From Bacteroidota bacterium (lineage in GTDB: Bacteria > Bacteroidota > Bacteroidia > Sphingobacteriales > Sphingobacteriaceae): a stretch of DNA of 34,265 nucleotides. The stretch's first letter is position 1. Every line of letters begins with the position of its first letter. The notes under the pieces are model-generated. The model saw only the letters and a program-made list of their open reading frames with translations. It ran no database searches and had not been told where the DNA came from. Below are positions 24,723-32,453 of the stretch, in pieces. Both the position numbers and the translations under genes were made by a program. Location: NCBI GenBank assembly GCA_013288235.1, contig JABDCF010000035.1:1-34265 (forward strand), written 5' to 3'.

Positions 24723-25040
24723 CTACGAGTAAGCTGCAATATGGTTCCCTTGCCGGGGGTCATCCGGCAATATTTCCATATCAGGGAATTTAATATACTC
24801 GGCATACCACTGTATGGCGCCTACAACATCAAGCGCATCCTCAGCCATTATGTCAATGGTTTCAAAAGCATATAATTTACTTTCAGCATAACCGTAAAGC
24901 TGTATTTCATTAATATCCGGATTAAAAGGTTCCTTATCAAGACAAAAAACCCTGATCTTTAAATGAGTGTCCCGTGAATGGATGATGTCCCGGCAGGGAT
25001 TGTTTGGGTCGGTCGCTAATAAATAAACGTTGTAATCCAT
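24723..25040 (-). CDS. Hypothetical protein, acidic
   Basis: 105 residues, soluble, acidic, with no signal peptide or membrane segment. The composition and order (MDYNVYLLATDPNNPCRDII, then ESKLYAFETIDIMAEDALDV, GAIQWYAEYIKFPDMEILPD) look like a real folded protein. I recognise no family. It is transcribed away from the ferritin-like genes and toward the region upstream of the efflux operon. The operator-like pair lies downstream of its stop, so it is not an obvious regulator of that operon. Confidence 0.65.
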   Translation of the reverse strand: MDYNVYLLATDPNNPCRDIIHSRDTHLKIRVFCLDKEPFNPDINEIQLYGYAESKLYAFETIDIMAEDALDVVGAIQWYAEYIKFPDMEILPDDPRQGNHIAAYS

Positions 25041-25542
25041 ATATGCCTAACAACTTTATCGTCTTATAGTTTACCTGTTTTTGATGATAAATTTTCATGC
25101 GGCCCCGACCCTGCGAACATGGGCTTAAAAGCCTGCTTTTTATAGTGTAAATTACTCCCTGTTATATGGGAAACGATTTCTACGATAGACCATATTTTTA
25201 TTACTACTAAGCGCAAAAAAGTAATTTTATAAGTGGCATTTGTTTTGAAATGCTGTTTACGCCCAACCAAATGGGTTGTTTTTCATAGGTAGATGTAGGG
25301 CCGGAATGCTGCGAGAGTTTTCCGGCTTTTTTGTTTCAACGCCTGCTCATAACTTAAGGTTGTCATATATCTCCGGTCCTTTACAAAAACGTATGCCTCC
25401 GTAATCCCTTAAAAAAAGTATTTGTGCAATGTGTGAATGTAAAAAGCATATAACAATTAACACAATCCGGTTGTTAATACTGTATATATCGATTAAGAAA
25501 TATGACGACGCAGTAAATGGCTAAAAACTAACACTATCATCT
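25041..25542. other. Intergenic region with three + strand terminator-like hairpins
   Basis: About 500 bases between a leftward hypothetical gene and the rightward ferritin-like gene. No protein gene is supported. Three hairpins followed by T runs on the + strand (ending near 25141, 25285 and 25332) lie here with no + strand gene upstream, so a small RNA is possible. The last 200 bases before the ferritin-like start show no TAnnTTTG promoter. Confidence 0.5.
25300..25332 (+). terminator. Strong intrinsic terminator without an assigned gene
   Basis: GCCGGAA (25300-25306) pairs with TTCCGGC (25320-25326), followed by TTTTTT. Two weaker ones precede it: CAACC/GGTTG then TTTTT (about 25265-25285) and GGCT/AGCC then TGCTTTTT (25122-25141). 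All point rightward, though no gene on the + strand ends here. Confidence 0.6.
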
Positions 25543-26235
25543 ATGAAAACAGAAACACAAGAAACAATTGGCGGTTCAAATTTGGCCAGGAGGTCATTTT
25601 TGCGCTACGCGGGAATTGGGGCGGCGTCTGTTGGCCTGTTGGCCGCAACGGCCTGTCACAAAGACCATCCGGTTAAATTGGACAATGGCATCGATATTGG
25701 ATCAGGGGACATTGGGATACTAAACTTTGCTTATACCCTCGAACAACTGGAAGCGGCTTTTTATATCCAGGTAATAACAACACCTTATACTGGCATGAGT
25801 AACCTGGAATTATCGTACCTGACCTCTATCCGTGACCATGAGATAGTACACCGTAATTTTTTTAAGGCTGCATTAGGGGCAAATGCTATAGTTAGTTTAA
25901 CGCCCGATTTTAGTTCAATTAACTTTACCGGCCGCCCAAGTGTGCTTGGGGCAGCTAAAACTTTTGAAGATACCGGCGTAATGGCTTATGACGGTGCTGC
26001 CTACCTGATCCAAAATCCCGATTATTTAATTCTTGCAGGAAAAATCGTATCTGTAGAAGCCAGGCATGCAGCCGTGATTCGAAACTTTCTTGCTGCCGAT
26101 AGTTTTGTTGGTAGTGATGTTATTGCATCAAACGGGTTGAATAATACAGCATCAATACCCCAGGTATTAGCAATTGCCAATACCTTCCTGAAAACTAAGG
26201 TCAGCGCATCTGCTTACAATTATTTTGCATCTTAA
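25543..26235 (+). CDS. Ferritin_2-family protein, exported
   Basis: 230 residues. The start carries RRSFLRYAGIGAASVGLLAA followed by TACHKD, a twin-arginine-like export signal with a lipobox (AATAC). The rest is a ferritin-like four-helix bundle of the Ferritin_2 (PF13668) type: NFAYTLEQLEAAFY, then SIRDHEIVHRNFF, AKTFEDTGVMAYDGAAY and SVEARHAAVIRNFL. The E, E..H and E..H residues are where a di-metal site would be. The function of this family (iron or stress related, also annotated as desiccation-related) is not firmly known. A second member follows 12 bases later and shares the layout. Confidence 0.85.
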   Translation: MKTETQETIGGSNLARRSFLRYAGIGAASVGLLAATACHKDHPVKLDNGIDIGSGDIGILNFAYTLEQLEAAFYIQVITTPYTGMSNLELSYLTSIRDHEIVHRNFFKAALGANAIVSLTPDFSSINFTGRPSVLGAAKTFEDTGVMAYDGAAYLIQNPDYLILAGKIVSVEARHAAVIRNFLAADSFVGSDVIASNGLNNTASIPQVLAIANTFLKTKVSASAYNYFAS

Positions 26236-26247
26236 CCCAGTATCGTC

Positions 26248-27105
26248 ATGAATTTATTAAATATAATAGAAGAAATAGAAAAAGTTGATCCCGAAGTTCA
26301 CGAACGGATTAGCCCACGCCGTGATGCGATCAAAAATATAACCAGCTTTGGCTCAAAAGTAGCAGTAGCTGCATTGCCTTTTGCCTTTGCAACCATATTT
26401 AAAAAAGCTTATGGCGCAAGTACCCCGGTTGCAGTAAATACAGTTTTGAATTTTGCACTGCAGCTGGAATACCTGGAGTCGTATTTTTATAATCAGGGCG
26501 TAGCCGCGCCAGGTTTAATACCGGCGGGCAATGATATCAGTACTTTCACCCTTATCCAGGGCGACGAAGCGTCACACGTCGCATTTTTACAATCCGTATT
26601 AGGTTCGGCTGCCATACCGATGCCCGGTATCGATCTTACTGCTAAAGGCACTTTTCCCGACGTATTAACAAATTATAACACCTTTATGGCAGTAGCAAAT
26701 GCCTTTGAAGATACAGGTGTACGTGCCTATAAAGGCCAGGCTGTTAATTTGCAAGGTAACCAGGTAGTTTTAACAGCTGCGTTATCCATCCACGCTGTTG
26801 AGGCGCGCCATGCAGCGGCAGTACGCCAGATCCGCGCTTCCCACGGGGTTATTATCAGCCCATGGATTACAGGCAGCGCAAATTTATCAAATGATACTGG
26901 TGTGGCAGCTGTTAATGGTAACTATGGAGCAGGTGCATCGGCAACTTATCCGGCGGAGAATAATGTGATGCAGGGTGGGATAGATATTACTACGCTTGCG
27001 TCAGCAAGCGGATCAACAACTGCATATAATATAGCCTGCGAAGCATTTGATGAACCATTGGACATGGCTACGGTATTAACATTGGTAGGGCCGTTTTTTA
27101 CCTGA
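26248..27105 (+). CDS. Ferritin_2-family protein, second copy
   Basis: 285 residues. The N-terminus is charged, then KVAVAALPFAFATIFKKAYG forms a hydrophobic segment near residues 34-55, so it is probably membrane-anchored or exported. The ferritin-like core repeats the pattern of its neighbour: NFALQLEYLESYFYNQG, IQGDEASHVAFLQSVL, ANAFEDTGVRAYKGQA and SIHAVEARHAAAVRQIR, with matching E and E..H residues. The extra C-terminal ~80 residues are not recognised. It is cotranscribed with the first copy (12-base gap). The two may act together as a heteromer, by inference. Confidence 0.85.
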   Translation: MNLLNIIEEIEKVDPEVHERISPRRDAIKNITSFGSKVAVAALPFAFATIFKKAYGASTPVAVNTVLNFALQLEYLESYFYNQGVAAPGLIPAGNDISTFTLIQGDEASHVAFLQSVLGSAAIPMPGIDLTAKGTFPDVLTNYNTFMAVANAFEDTGVRAYKGQAVNLQGNQVVLTAALSIHAVEARHAAAVRQIRASHGVIISPWITGSANLSNDTGVAAVNGNYGAGASATYPAENNVMQGGIDITTLASASGSTTAYNIACEAFDEPLDMATVLTLVGPFFT

Positions 27106-27107
27106 TT

Positions 27108-27224
27108 TTTTAAGAGCCAAGAACCAGGAGCCAAGAACCAGGAACCAAGAATCAAGACAAGAAACCGTAAATGGTATTATCTTACCATTCATCTTGACTC
27201 TTGGTTCTTGATTTCTTGGCTTTT
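27108..27224. repeat. Inverted heptamer array 4 (GAACCAA family)
   Basis: The left arm reads GAGCCAA GAACCAG GAGCCAA GAACCAG GAACCAA GAATCAA GA. The right arm on the minus strand reads AGCCAA GAAATCAA GAACCAA GAGTCAA GATGAAT. A spacer with its own ATGGTA...TACCAT dyad separates them. On the + strand the hairpin is followed by CTTTTTC, so it can end the ferritin-like operon. It lies between convergent genes. Confidence 0.8.
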
Positions 27225-27226
27225 TC

Positions 27227-27694
27227 TCATTTTGTCAATGCCTGTTTGCCAAACTTTATAAGGTCAGCAGCATTAATAAAACCGACGGTACCTAAAACCG
27301 GCTTGCCATTTGGATTGAATATAATAAGTGTAGGATAAGCTTGAATCTGCCATTGTGCAGCAAGATCCGGCCCCTGGCCTTTTTCCATATCGATAGATAC
27401 ATTTATAAATTTGCTATTATAAAATGCCGCCGCCTTATCATCAGTAAAAGTCGTGTTTTTTAGCATCTTGCACGGACCGCACCAGCTTGCATAGGCATCA
27501 ACAAAGATGTATTTGTTTTGTAGTTTCGCTTGTTTAAGGGCCTCAGTAAACGAGTCTTCGATGAAATTAATGTGTATTGGCGTTGTTGATATTGCTGCAT
27601 TACGGTTGCCTGTAATGTTTGTTAGCAGCAACGCCAAAACAAATATCACAGGGGTAAGGTACTTATAGCGAATAAAGGCGGACAAGTTTTTCAT
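27227..27694 (-). CDS. Thioredoxin-family protein, exported
   Basis: 155 residues. A signal or anchor segment spans about 12-30 (LTPVIFVLALLLTNITG). The thioredoxin fold follows, with the redox motif WCGPCK (about residues 70-75) in VDAYASWCGPCKMLKNTTF and the cis-Pro segment AYPTLIIFNPNGK. This is the 'thioredoxin_7' style common in Bacteroidota periplasmic thiol-disulfide proteins. It would reduce or isomerise disulfides outside the cytoplasm. It converges on the ferritin-like genes and is not in their operon. The start ATG is at 27692-27694. Confidence 0.85.
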   Translation of the reverse strand: MKNLSAFIRYKYLTPVIFVLALLLTNITGNRNAAISTTPIHINFIEDSFTEALKQAKLQNKYIFVDAYASWCGPCKMLKNTTFTDDKAAAFYNSKFINVSIDMEKGQGPDLAAQWQIQAYPTLIIFNPNGKPVLGTVGFINAADLIKFGKQALTK

Positions 27695-27782
27695 GTATAT
27701 TTATAAGGACATAAAAGTAACAATAAAATATAACGGATGTAGCATACACCATCGTTGTTATCATCACATAACAGGTGAAACT

Positions 27783-27825
27783 TCTTCCGGTCTTTCGATA
27801 GCTATCGGGACGGACTTTTCCGACC
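27783..27825. repeat. Palindromic element centred on CGATAGCTATCG
   Basis: CGATAGCTATCG (27796-27807) is a perfect 12-bp palindrome. Around it TTCCGGTCTTT and GGACGGACTTTTCCGACC form imperfect further arms. It has the look of a REP-type repeat unit. It lies between two divergent genes (thioredoxin-like and oxygenase). Confidence 0.5.
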
Positions 27826-27901
27826 TCTAAATATTTTACAAATAGTTGTACGCAGATATTTTTAATTTAAATAGTTTTACAGCATTCTAAAAACTTTACC
27901 T

Positions 27902-28864
27902 ATGGGCACAGTAAATATCCCGCGGCTTGACCTGAATAATTATATAAACGGCGATAAGCACCAGCGCAAGCAATTTTCGGATGAAATTGGAAAGGCGTTC
28001 AATGAGACCGGTTTCGTTACCATTACCAATCACGGGTTGGATAAGCAGCTTATCGATAAGCTTTACGCAGATGTTAAAGCGCTTTTTGCTTTGCCTGATG
28101 CGGTAAAATTAAAATACGAGGTGCCCGGCCTTGCAGGCCAGCGCGGTTATACAGGCAAAGGAAAAGAGACAGCCAAAGGGCTTAAAGCGCCTGACCTTAA
28201 AGAATTTTGGCAGATAGGCCAAACCGTTACTGATGGTTCGCCGCTTAAAGATGAATACCCTGATAACCTAATGGTTGATGAATTGCCGTCATTTAACCCA
28301 ACTACGCTGGAAGTTTATAAAAAACTGGAAGCAGCCGGAACCCATTTATTACAGGCAATAGCGGTGTACCTTAACCTACCCGGTAATTATTTTGATGATA
28401 AAGTGCATAATGGTAATTCCATTCTGCGTACGCTGCATTATTTCCCAATAACTGACCCTGATGCTTTGCCGGAAGACGCGGTACGCGCGGGCGCCCACGA
28501 AGATATCAACCTGATTACCCTTTTAATTGGCGCCAGCGCCGATGGACTTGAATTGCTTACCCGCGAAAACAAGTGGTTCCCGGTTAAAGCGTTTGGTGAA
28601 GACCTTGTGGTTAACGTAGGCGATATGTTGCAGCGGCTTACTAATAATAAACTGAAATCAACTACACACAGAGTTGTAAACCCTCCACGCGAACTAATGA
28701 AATATTCACGTTATTCGGTACCTTTTTTCCTTCACCCAAAATCGGGTATGGACTTAACCTGTTTACCTTCATGTATTGATGAAAATCACCCGAAACAATA
28801 CACCGATATTACCGCAGGTGAATATTTAGACGAACGGTTGAGGGAAATTGGGCTAAAAAAATAG
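27902..28864 (+). CDS. 2-oxoglutarate/Fe(II)-dependent oxygenase, isopenicillin N synthase-like
   Basis: 320 residues. The N-terminal DIOX_N part contains IPRLDLNNYI and FNETGFVTITNHG. The catalytic domain has the iron triad H199-x-D201 (AGAHEDINLITLL) and H256 (TTHRVVNPP), with the co-substrate-binding R270-x-S272 (SRYSVPFF). Such enzymes hydroxylate, desaturate or cyclise small molecules using O2; bacterial members of this size often have unknown substrates. It stands alone, followed by a heptamer array and cysS. The start ATG at 27902 is supported by the immediate family match. Confidence 0.9.
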   Translation: MGTVNIPRLDLNNYINGDKHQRKQFSDEIGKAFNETGFVTITNHGLDKQLIDKLYADVKALFALPDAVKLKYEVPGLAGQRGYTGKGKETAKGLKAPDLKEFWQIGQTVTDGSPLKDEYPDNLMVDELPSFNPTTLEVYKKLEAAGTHLLQAIAVYLNLPGNYFDDKVHNGNSILRTLHYFPITDPDALPEDAVRAGAHEDINLITLLIGASADGLELLTRENKWFPVKAFGEDLVVNVGDMLQRLTNNKLKSTTHRVVNPPRELMKYSRYSVPFFLHPKSGMDLTCLPSCIDENHPKQYTDITAGEYLDERLREIGLKK

Positions 28865-28948
28865 CTTAAACCAGAAAGCTTAAGGCAGAAAGCCTTTTGT
28901 AGTTTGATTTTAAGCTTTTTGCTTTTGGCTTTCCGCTTTTAGCTTAAA
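28863..28948. repeat. Inverted heptamer array 5 (AAGCTTA family)
   Basis: The left arm reads AGCTTAA ACCAGAA AGCTTAA GGCAGAA AGCC, starting on the AG of the oxygenase TAG stop. The right arm on the minus strand reads AAGCTAA AAGCGGA AAGCCAA AAGCAAA AAGCTTA AAATCAA. It lies between two rightward genes and could end oxygenase transcription. Confidence 0.8.
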
Positions 28949-28952
28949 AACG

Positions 28953-28960
28953 TAAGTTTG
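28953..28960 (+). promoter_or_regulatory. -7 box (TAAGTTTG) just before cysS
   Basis: An exact TAnnTTTG match ending 5 bases before the cysS ATG at 28966. At the usual 5-8 base distance transcription would start on or beside the ATG, giving a leaderless message. No TTG at 19-21 bases upstream was found, so the match may be chance. Confidence 0.35.
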
Positions 28961-28965
28961 CGCAC

Positions 28966-30429
28966 ATGAACCAAAATTTGTTTGTTTATAACACTTTAAC
29001 ACGCAAAAAAGAGAAATTTGAACCGCTTAACCCACCGCATGTGGGGATGTATGTATGCGGCCCTACTGTTTACAGTGATGCCCATATGGGCAATTGCCGA
29101 ACCTATATTTCGTTTGATTTGATATTTAGGTACCTTACCCATATAGGGTATAAAGTACGCTATGTGCGTAATATTACGGATGCCGGCCATTTGGAAGGTG
29201 ATGGTGGTGACGAGGGCGAAGACAAAATTTCAAAAAAAGCGAAACTGGCACAATTGGAACCCATGGAAATTGTCCAAAAGTACACCGTTGGGTTTCATGA
29301 TGTGATGCAGGTTTTTAACATACTGCCGCCGAGCATCGAGCCTACGGCTACGGGCCATATCATTGAGCAAATAGAACTGACCAAAAGGATACTTGAAAAG
29401 GGCTATGCTTATGAAGTAGATGGTTCTGTTTATTTTGATGTAGAAAAATATAACAAAACGCAGGATTACGGCATTTTGAACGGTCGCAACCTTGAAGACC
29501 TGCTGAACAATACACGTACACTTGGCGGGCAGGATGAAAAGCATGGGAAGCTTGATTTTGCCTTGTGGATAAAGGCCAAGCCGGAGCATTTGATGAAATG
29601 GCCCTCGCCGTGGGGTGTGGGCTTTCCCGGATGGCACCTGGAATGTTCGGCCATGAGCAATAAATACCTCGGGGCACATTTTGATATTCATGGCGGGGGC
29701 ATCGATCTCGTGCCCACACATCATACCAATGAAATTGCCCAGAATGTGGCTGCATGCGGCAAAAACCCGGCAACTTATTGGGTACATACCAATATGCTTA
29801 CGGTGAACGGGCAAAAAATGTCGAAATCATTAGGTAATAGTTTTTTGCCACATGAGCTTTTTTCGGGGCATAATAAAATACTGAATAAAGGATATAGCCC
29901 CATGACCGTGCGTTTTTTTATGATGCAGGCCCATTACCGCAGTACACTTGATTTTAGTAATGATGCCATGGAAGCATCGGAAAAAGGGTTTAAACGCTTA
30001 ATGAATGCTTTTGGCCTGATCAATAACCTGAAAGCATCGCAGGTAAGCGAGGTTGAAATAGCGCCCTTGCTTGAACGTTGTTATGCCGCAATGAACGATG
30101 ATTTTAACAGCCCTGTATTAGTTGCTGAACTTTTTGAGGCTTCGCGCATCATAAATTCCGTTTACGACGGTAAATTAAAGATAGATGTAACAAACCTGGA
30201 GTTGTTGAAAAACCTTATGAACACTTTTGTACTTGATGTTTTAGGGTTAAAAAATGAACAAGCAACAAATGATGACCTGCCGAAAGTATTAAATTTGGTT
30301 GTTAGTTTAAGGAATGAAGCAAAAGTGAACCACGACTACGCCACATCGGATAAAATAAGGAATGGATTGCAACAAATAGGCTTTCAATTAAACGATAGTA
30401 AAGAAGGTACCAACTGGAGTAAAATTTAA
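28966..30429 (+). CDS. cysS: Cysteinyl-tRNA synthetase
   Basis: 487 residues, normal length. Class I motifs are present: HMGN (40-43) as the HIGH signature in CGPTVYSDAHMGN, and KMSKS (284-288). Zinc ligands are Cys31 in CGPTVY, Cys in GWHLECSAMS (around 220) and His-x-x-x-Glu in THHTNE. The C-terminal helical and anticodon-binding part ends normally. It charges tRNA-Cys with cysteine in the cytosol and is essential. It is flanked by a heptamer array upstream and an octamer array downstream, so is probably its own transcription unit. Confidence 0.97.
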   Translation: MNQNLFVYNTLTRKKEKFEPLNPPHVGMYVCGPTVYSDAHMGNCRTYISFDLIFRYLTHIGYKVRYVRNITDAGHLEGDGGDEGEDKISKKAKLAQLEPMEIVQKYTVGFHDVMQVFNILPPSIEPTATGHIIEQIELTKRILEKGYAYEVDGSVYFDVEKYNKTQDYGILNGRNLEDLLNNTRTLGGQDEKHGKLDFALWIKAKPEHLMKWPSPWGVGFPGWHLECSAMSNKYLGAHFDIHGGGIDLVPTHHTNEIAQNVAACGKNPATYWVHTNMLTVNGQKMSKSLGNSFLPHELFSGHNKILNKGYSPMTVRFFMMQAHYRSTLDFSNDAMEASEKGFKRLMNAFGLINNLKASQVSEVEIAPLLERCYAAMNDDFNSPVLVAELFEASRIINSVYDGKLKIDVTNLELLKNLMNTFVLDVLGLKNEQATNDDLPKVLNLVVSLRNEAKVNHDYATSDKIRNGLQQIGFQLNDSKEGTNWSKI

Positions 30430-30439
30430 TTGACGAAAC

Positions 30440-30525
30440 TTCGTTAGGTAGGTTGATTGAGTTGATTAAGTGAGTAGTTGATTAAGTTGAAAAACAAAAA
30501 ACTCAATCAACTCAATCAACCAAAA
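30440..30525. repeat. Inverted octamer array 6 (GTTGATTA family)
   Basis: The left arm reads GTTGATTG AGTTGATTA AGTGAGTA GTTGATTA AGTTGAAA, mostly 8-bp spacing. The right arm ACTCAATCAACTCAATCAACC is the reverse complement of the same words. It follows the cysS stop and can fold into a hairpin. It shares its word with array 7, 2.2 kb to the right. Confidence 0.75.
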
Positions 30526-30603
30526 ACTGACTAAGACATACTTCCACAAAAAATATTATTAATTTAGCCCAATCTGATAAACTATCCCACTTCTAAAAAA
30601 ATA

Positions 30604-31476
30604 ATGAAAAGAATAATATTAGCCGTAACTATATTAATTAGTTTGACAAAGATAGCATCGGCCCAAACCGCTGCCCCTGCCGACGTAAATACGGTTGTAG
30701 ATGCTGAAAAAAACTTTAATAAATTAGTAGAACGCAAAGGTATAAAGGGTGGCTTTTTAGCCGTTGCCGATCCTGAAGGTATTGTTTTTAAGCCCAATGC
30801 TGTTAATATAACCCAGTTTTATAGCAATATCGACAGCCAGCCGGGTACATTGGCTATGAAGCCTAACTTTGCGCGCATAGCAACAAACGGCGACCTGGCT
30901 TTTACCGCCGGATCATACCTTTATCAAAATGGCAATGACGATACCGATAAGGTATTCGGCGATTACGTTTCTATATGGCGCGCGGATGCTGAAAATCAGT
31001 TAAAATTGTTAATTAACCTGGGCATTCAACACCCCGAAGCAGACCAGGAGGCACTTACTGATTTCAAAAATCCGGACTCCACGAAACGGGTTGCCCCAAG
31101 TAAAGACCCTTTTAGTGGTAAACGCGTGATCCTTACAACAGACAACTTATTCAATCATTCACTGACCATATCTACCCTCGCTTGTTACAAGGAGTTTTTA
31201 AGCCCTGAAGGCAGATACTATTTCCCGGGATTTGAACCGATTGTGGGACAGGACAAAATCATGCAATTTATTGATAACGAAGGTATATCGATAACGGCGG
31301 AAACCACAAATGCAGGACGGTCCTCAAGTAACGACCTTGCTTATACTTATGGTAAAGCCCGCATAAAAAAAGGCGATATTGTAAGCAACTATAATTACGT
31401 GCGCATATGGGAGCTTGATGCAAACCACAAATGGGACATTTTGCTGGAAGTATTTTCGGCCGTGGAGAACGAGTGA
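30604..31476 (+). CDS. Secreted protein with two DUF4440/NTF2-like domains
   Basis: 290 residues. The signal peptide is MKRIILAVTILISLTKIASA. The mature part holds two related halves: about 25-140 (VVDAEKNFNKLVERKGIKGG..., GDYVSIWRADAENQLKLLIN) and about 180-290 (CYKEFLSPEGRYYFPG..., YNYVRIWELDANHKWDILLE). Each ends in the strand pattern 'Y..IW.......W..l.' typical of DUF4440 or SnoaL-like NTF2 folds. Function unknown; such domains bind small ligands or act as minor enzymes. It is alone in its transcription unit by spacing. The two-domain arrangement is clear, the function is not. Confidence 0.7.
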   Translation: MKRIILAVTILISLTKIASAQTAAPADVNTVVDAEKNFNKLVERKGIKGGFLAVADPEGIVFKPNAVNITQFYSNIDSQPGTLAMKPNFARIATNGDLAFTAGSYLYQNGNDDTDKVFGDYVSIWRADAENQLKLLINLGIQHPEADQEALTDFKNPDSTKRVAPSKDPFSGKRVILTTDNLFNHSLTISTLACYKEFLSPEGRYYFPGFEPIVGQDKIMQFIDNEGISITAETTNAGRSSSNDLAYTYGKARIKKGDIVSNYNYVRIWELDANHKWDILLEVFSAVENE

Positions 31477-31507
31477 TTTTATAGCGCTGACCTATATTGT
31501 TTTGCAG

Positions 31508-31515
31508 TATCTTTG
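31508..31515 (+). promoter_or_regulatory. -7 box (TATCTTTG) before the DUF2281/PIN toxin-antitoxin pair
   Basis: An exact TAnnTTTG match 18 bases before the antitoxin ATG at 31533. It argues for that ATG over any upstream start. The nearest TTG is too close (31497-31499), so the -33 element is unassigned. Confidence 0.45.
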
Positions 31516-31532
31516 TATACAAGCCTGTAGTT

Positions 31533-31736
31533 ATGTCTAATATTCAGCTGTATTCTCAAATATCATCGCTGCCCGCTGATCTAAAGAAAGAGGTATCGGA
31601 CTTTGTTGCTTTTTTAAAAACGAAATCCAAAGCAGAAAAAAAGATTAAAGAACGTCAGTTTGGCTATTCGAAAGATTTCTTCAAGGTATCTGACGACTTT
31701 GATGAGCCCTTGGAAGATTTCAAAGATTATATGTAA
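31533..31736 (+). CDS. DUF2281-family antitoxin
   Basis: 67 residues from the ATG at 31533. The pattern QLYSQISSLPADLKKEVSDF then FLKTKSKAEKK is that of DUF2281 antitoxins, and the C-terminal DDFDEPLEDFKDYM is the typical toxin-binding tail. It should inhibit the PIN toxin and bind the operon promoter. Its stop overlaps the toxin ATG by one base (TAATG), the same coupling as in the ParE-type module at 8 kb. Confidence 0.85.
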   Translation: MSNIQLYSQISSLPADLKKEVSDFVAFLKTKSKAEKKIKERQFGYSKDFFKVSDDFDEPLEDFKDYM

Positions 31737-32119
31737 TGGACCTTTTATTAGATGCCCATACTTTTATTTGGTTTATCAATGGCGATGGGTCTTTACCCGA
31801 TAAGGTAATTGCTAAAATTAAAAACATTGAAAATCAATGTTTCTTGAGCATTGCGAGCATATGGGAAATCGCTATCAAGATGAAATTGAATAAACTTCAT
31901 CTTAAATCCGATTTTAATAACATCACGGATTTTTGTATTGAAAACGAAATAGAAATACTTCCAATAGATTTCGAGCATATTCAACAACTCAACAATTTAG
32001 ACTTTCATCATAGATATCCATTTGACAGGCTTATTGTAGCGCAATCAATAGTTGAAAAATTGACGGTACTAACAAAAGATGAAAGTTTTCATTTATATAA
32101 AGTAAAATGCTTTTGGTAG
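31736..32119 (+). CDS. PIN-domain toxin (VapC-like)
   Basis: 127 residues. PIN-domain acidic residues are in place: Asp6 (LLLDAHTFIW), Glu44 (SIWEIAIK), Asp97 (YPFDRLIVAQ) and Asp115 (TKDESF). VapC-type toxins are Mg-dependent ribonucleases that cut tRNA or rRNA to stop growth. This subgroup is regularly paired with DUF2281 antitoxins, as here. The gene is intact, so the module is probably functional. Confidence 0.9.
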   Translation: MDLLLDAHTFIWFINGDGSLPDKVIAKIKNIENQCFLSIASIWEIAIKMKLNKLHLKSDFNNITDFCIENEIEILPIDFEHIQQLNNLDFHHRYPFDRLIVAQSIVEKLTVLTKDESFHLYKVKCFW

Positions 32120-32264
32120 CCGCTGCATTCGCCCCATCACATCCCAACTATTTATTTCGCCTATATTCTTCTGCTAATGATGTTAATAAATGTGGAGTTT
32201 GTTGAAAAACTATTTGAACATCAGCAAGTATCAATTCGTATAAAGGCCTAAACTATCGATTTAC

Positions 32265-32453
32265 ATGGCTGATTTAAATCAATTTCAAAGATCAAAAGAC
32301 AGGCTTGCCGAAATACATTGTTTTTTAATGACCAAACAAAACCCGGATGAACAAACCCATTCGTACATCAGGACCATTGAAATGTCGATAAAAACATTAG
32401 ATTTATTAGTCCGAAAGTCAGTGAAGTCTGCAAGTCCGAAAGAAGAAATTTAG
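32265..32453 (+). CDS. Small hypothetical protein
   Basis: 62 residues, polar and helical (FQRSKDRLAEIHCFLMTKQN, then YIRTIEMSIKTLDLLVRK), without signal or membrane segment. I recognise no family. It follows the PIN toxin by 145 bases with no shared promoter seen. The protein-like composition favours a real gene, but there is no other support. Confidence 0.45.
   Translation: MADLNQFQRSKDRLAEIHCFLMTKQNPDEQTHSYIRTIEMSIKTLDLLVRKSVKSASPKEEI

Noticed and set aside
25064..25270. 68-codon minus-strand frame
   Set aside because: Composition is not protein-like and it overlaps the + strand terminator-like hairpins; no motif.
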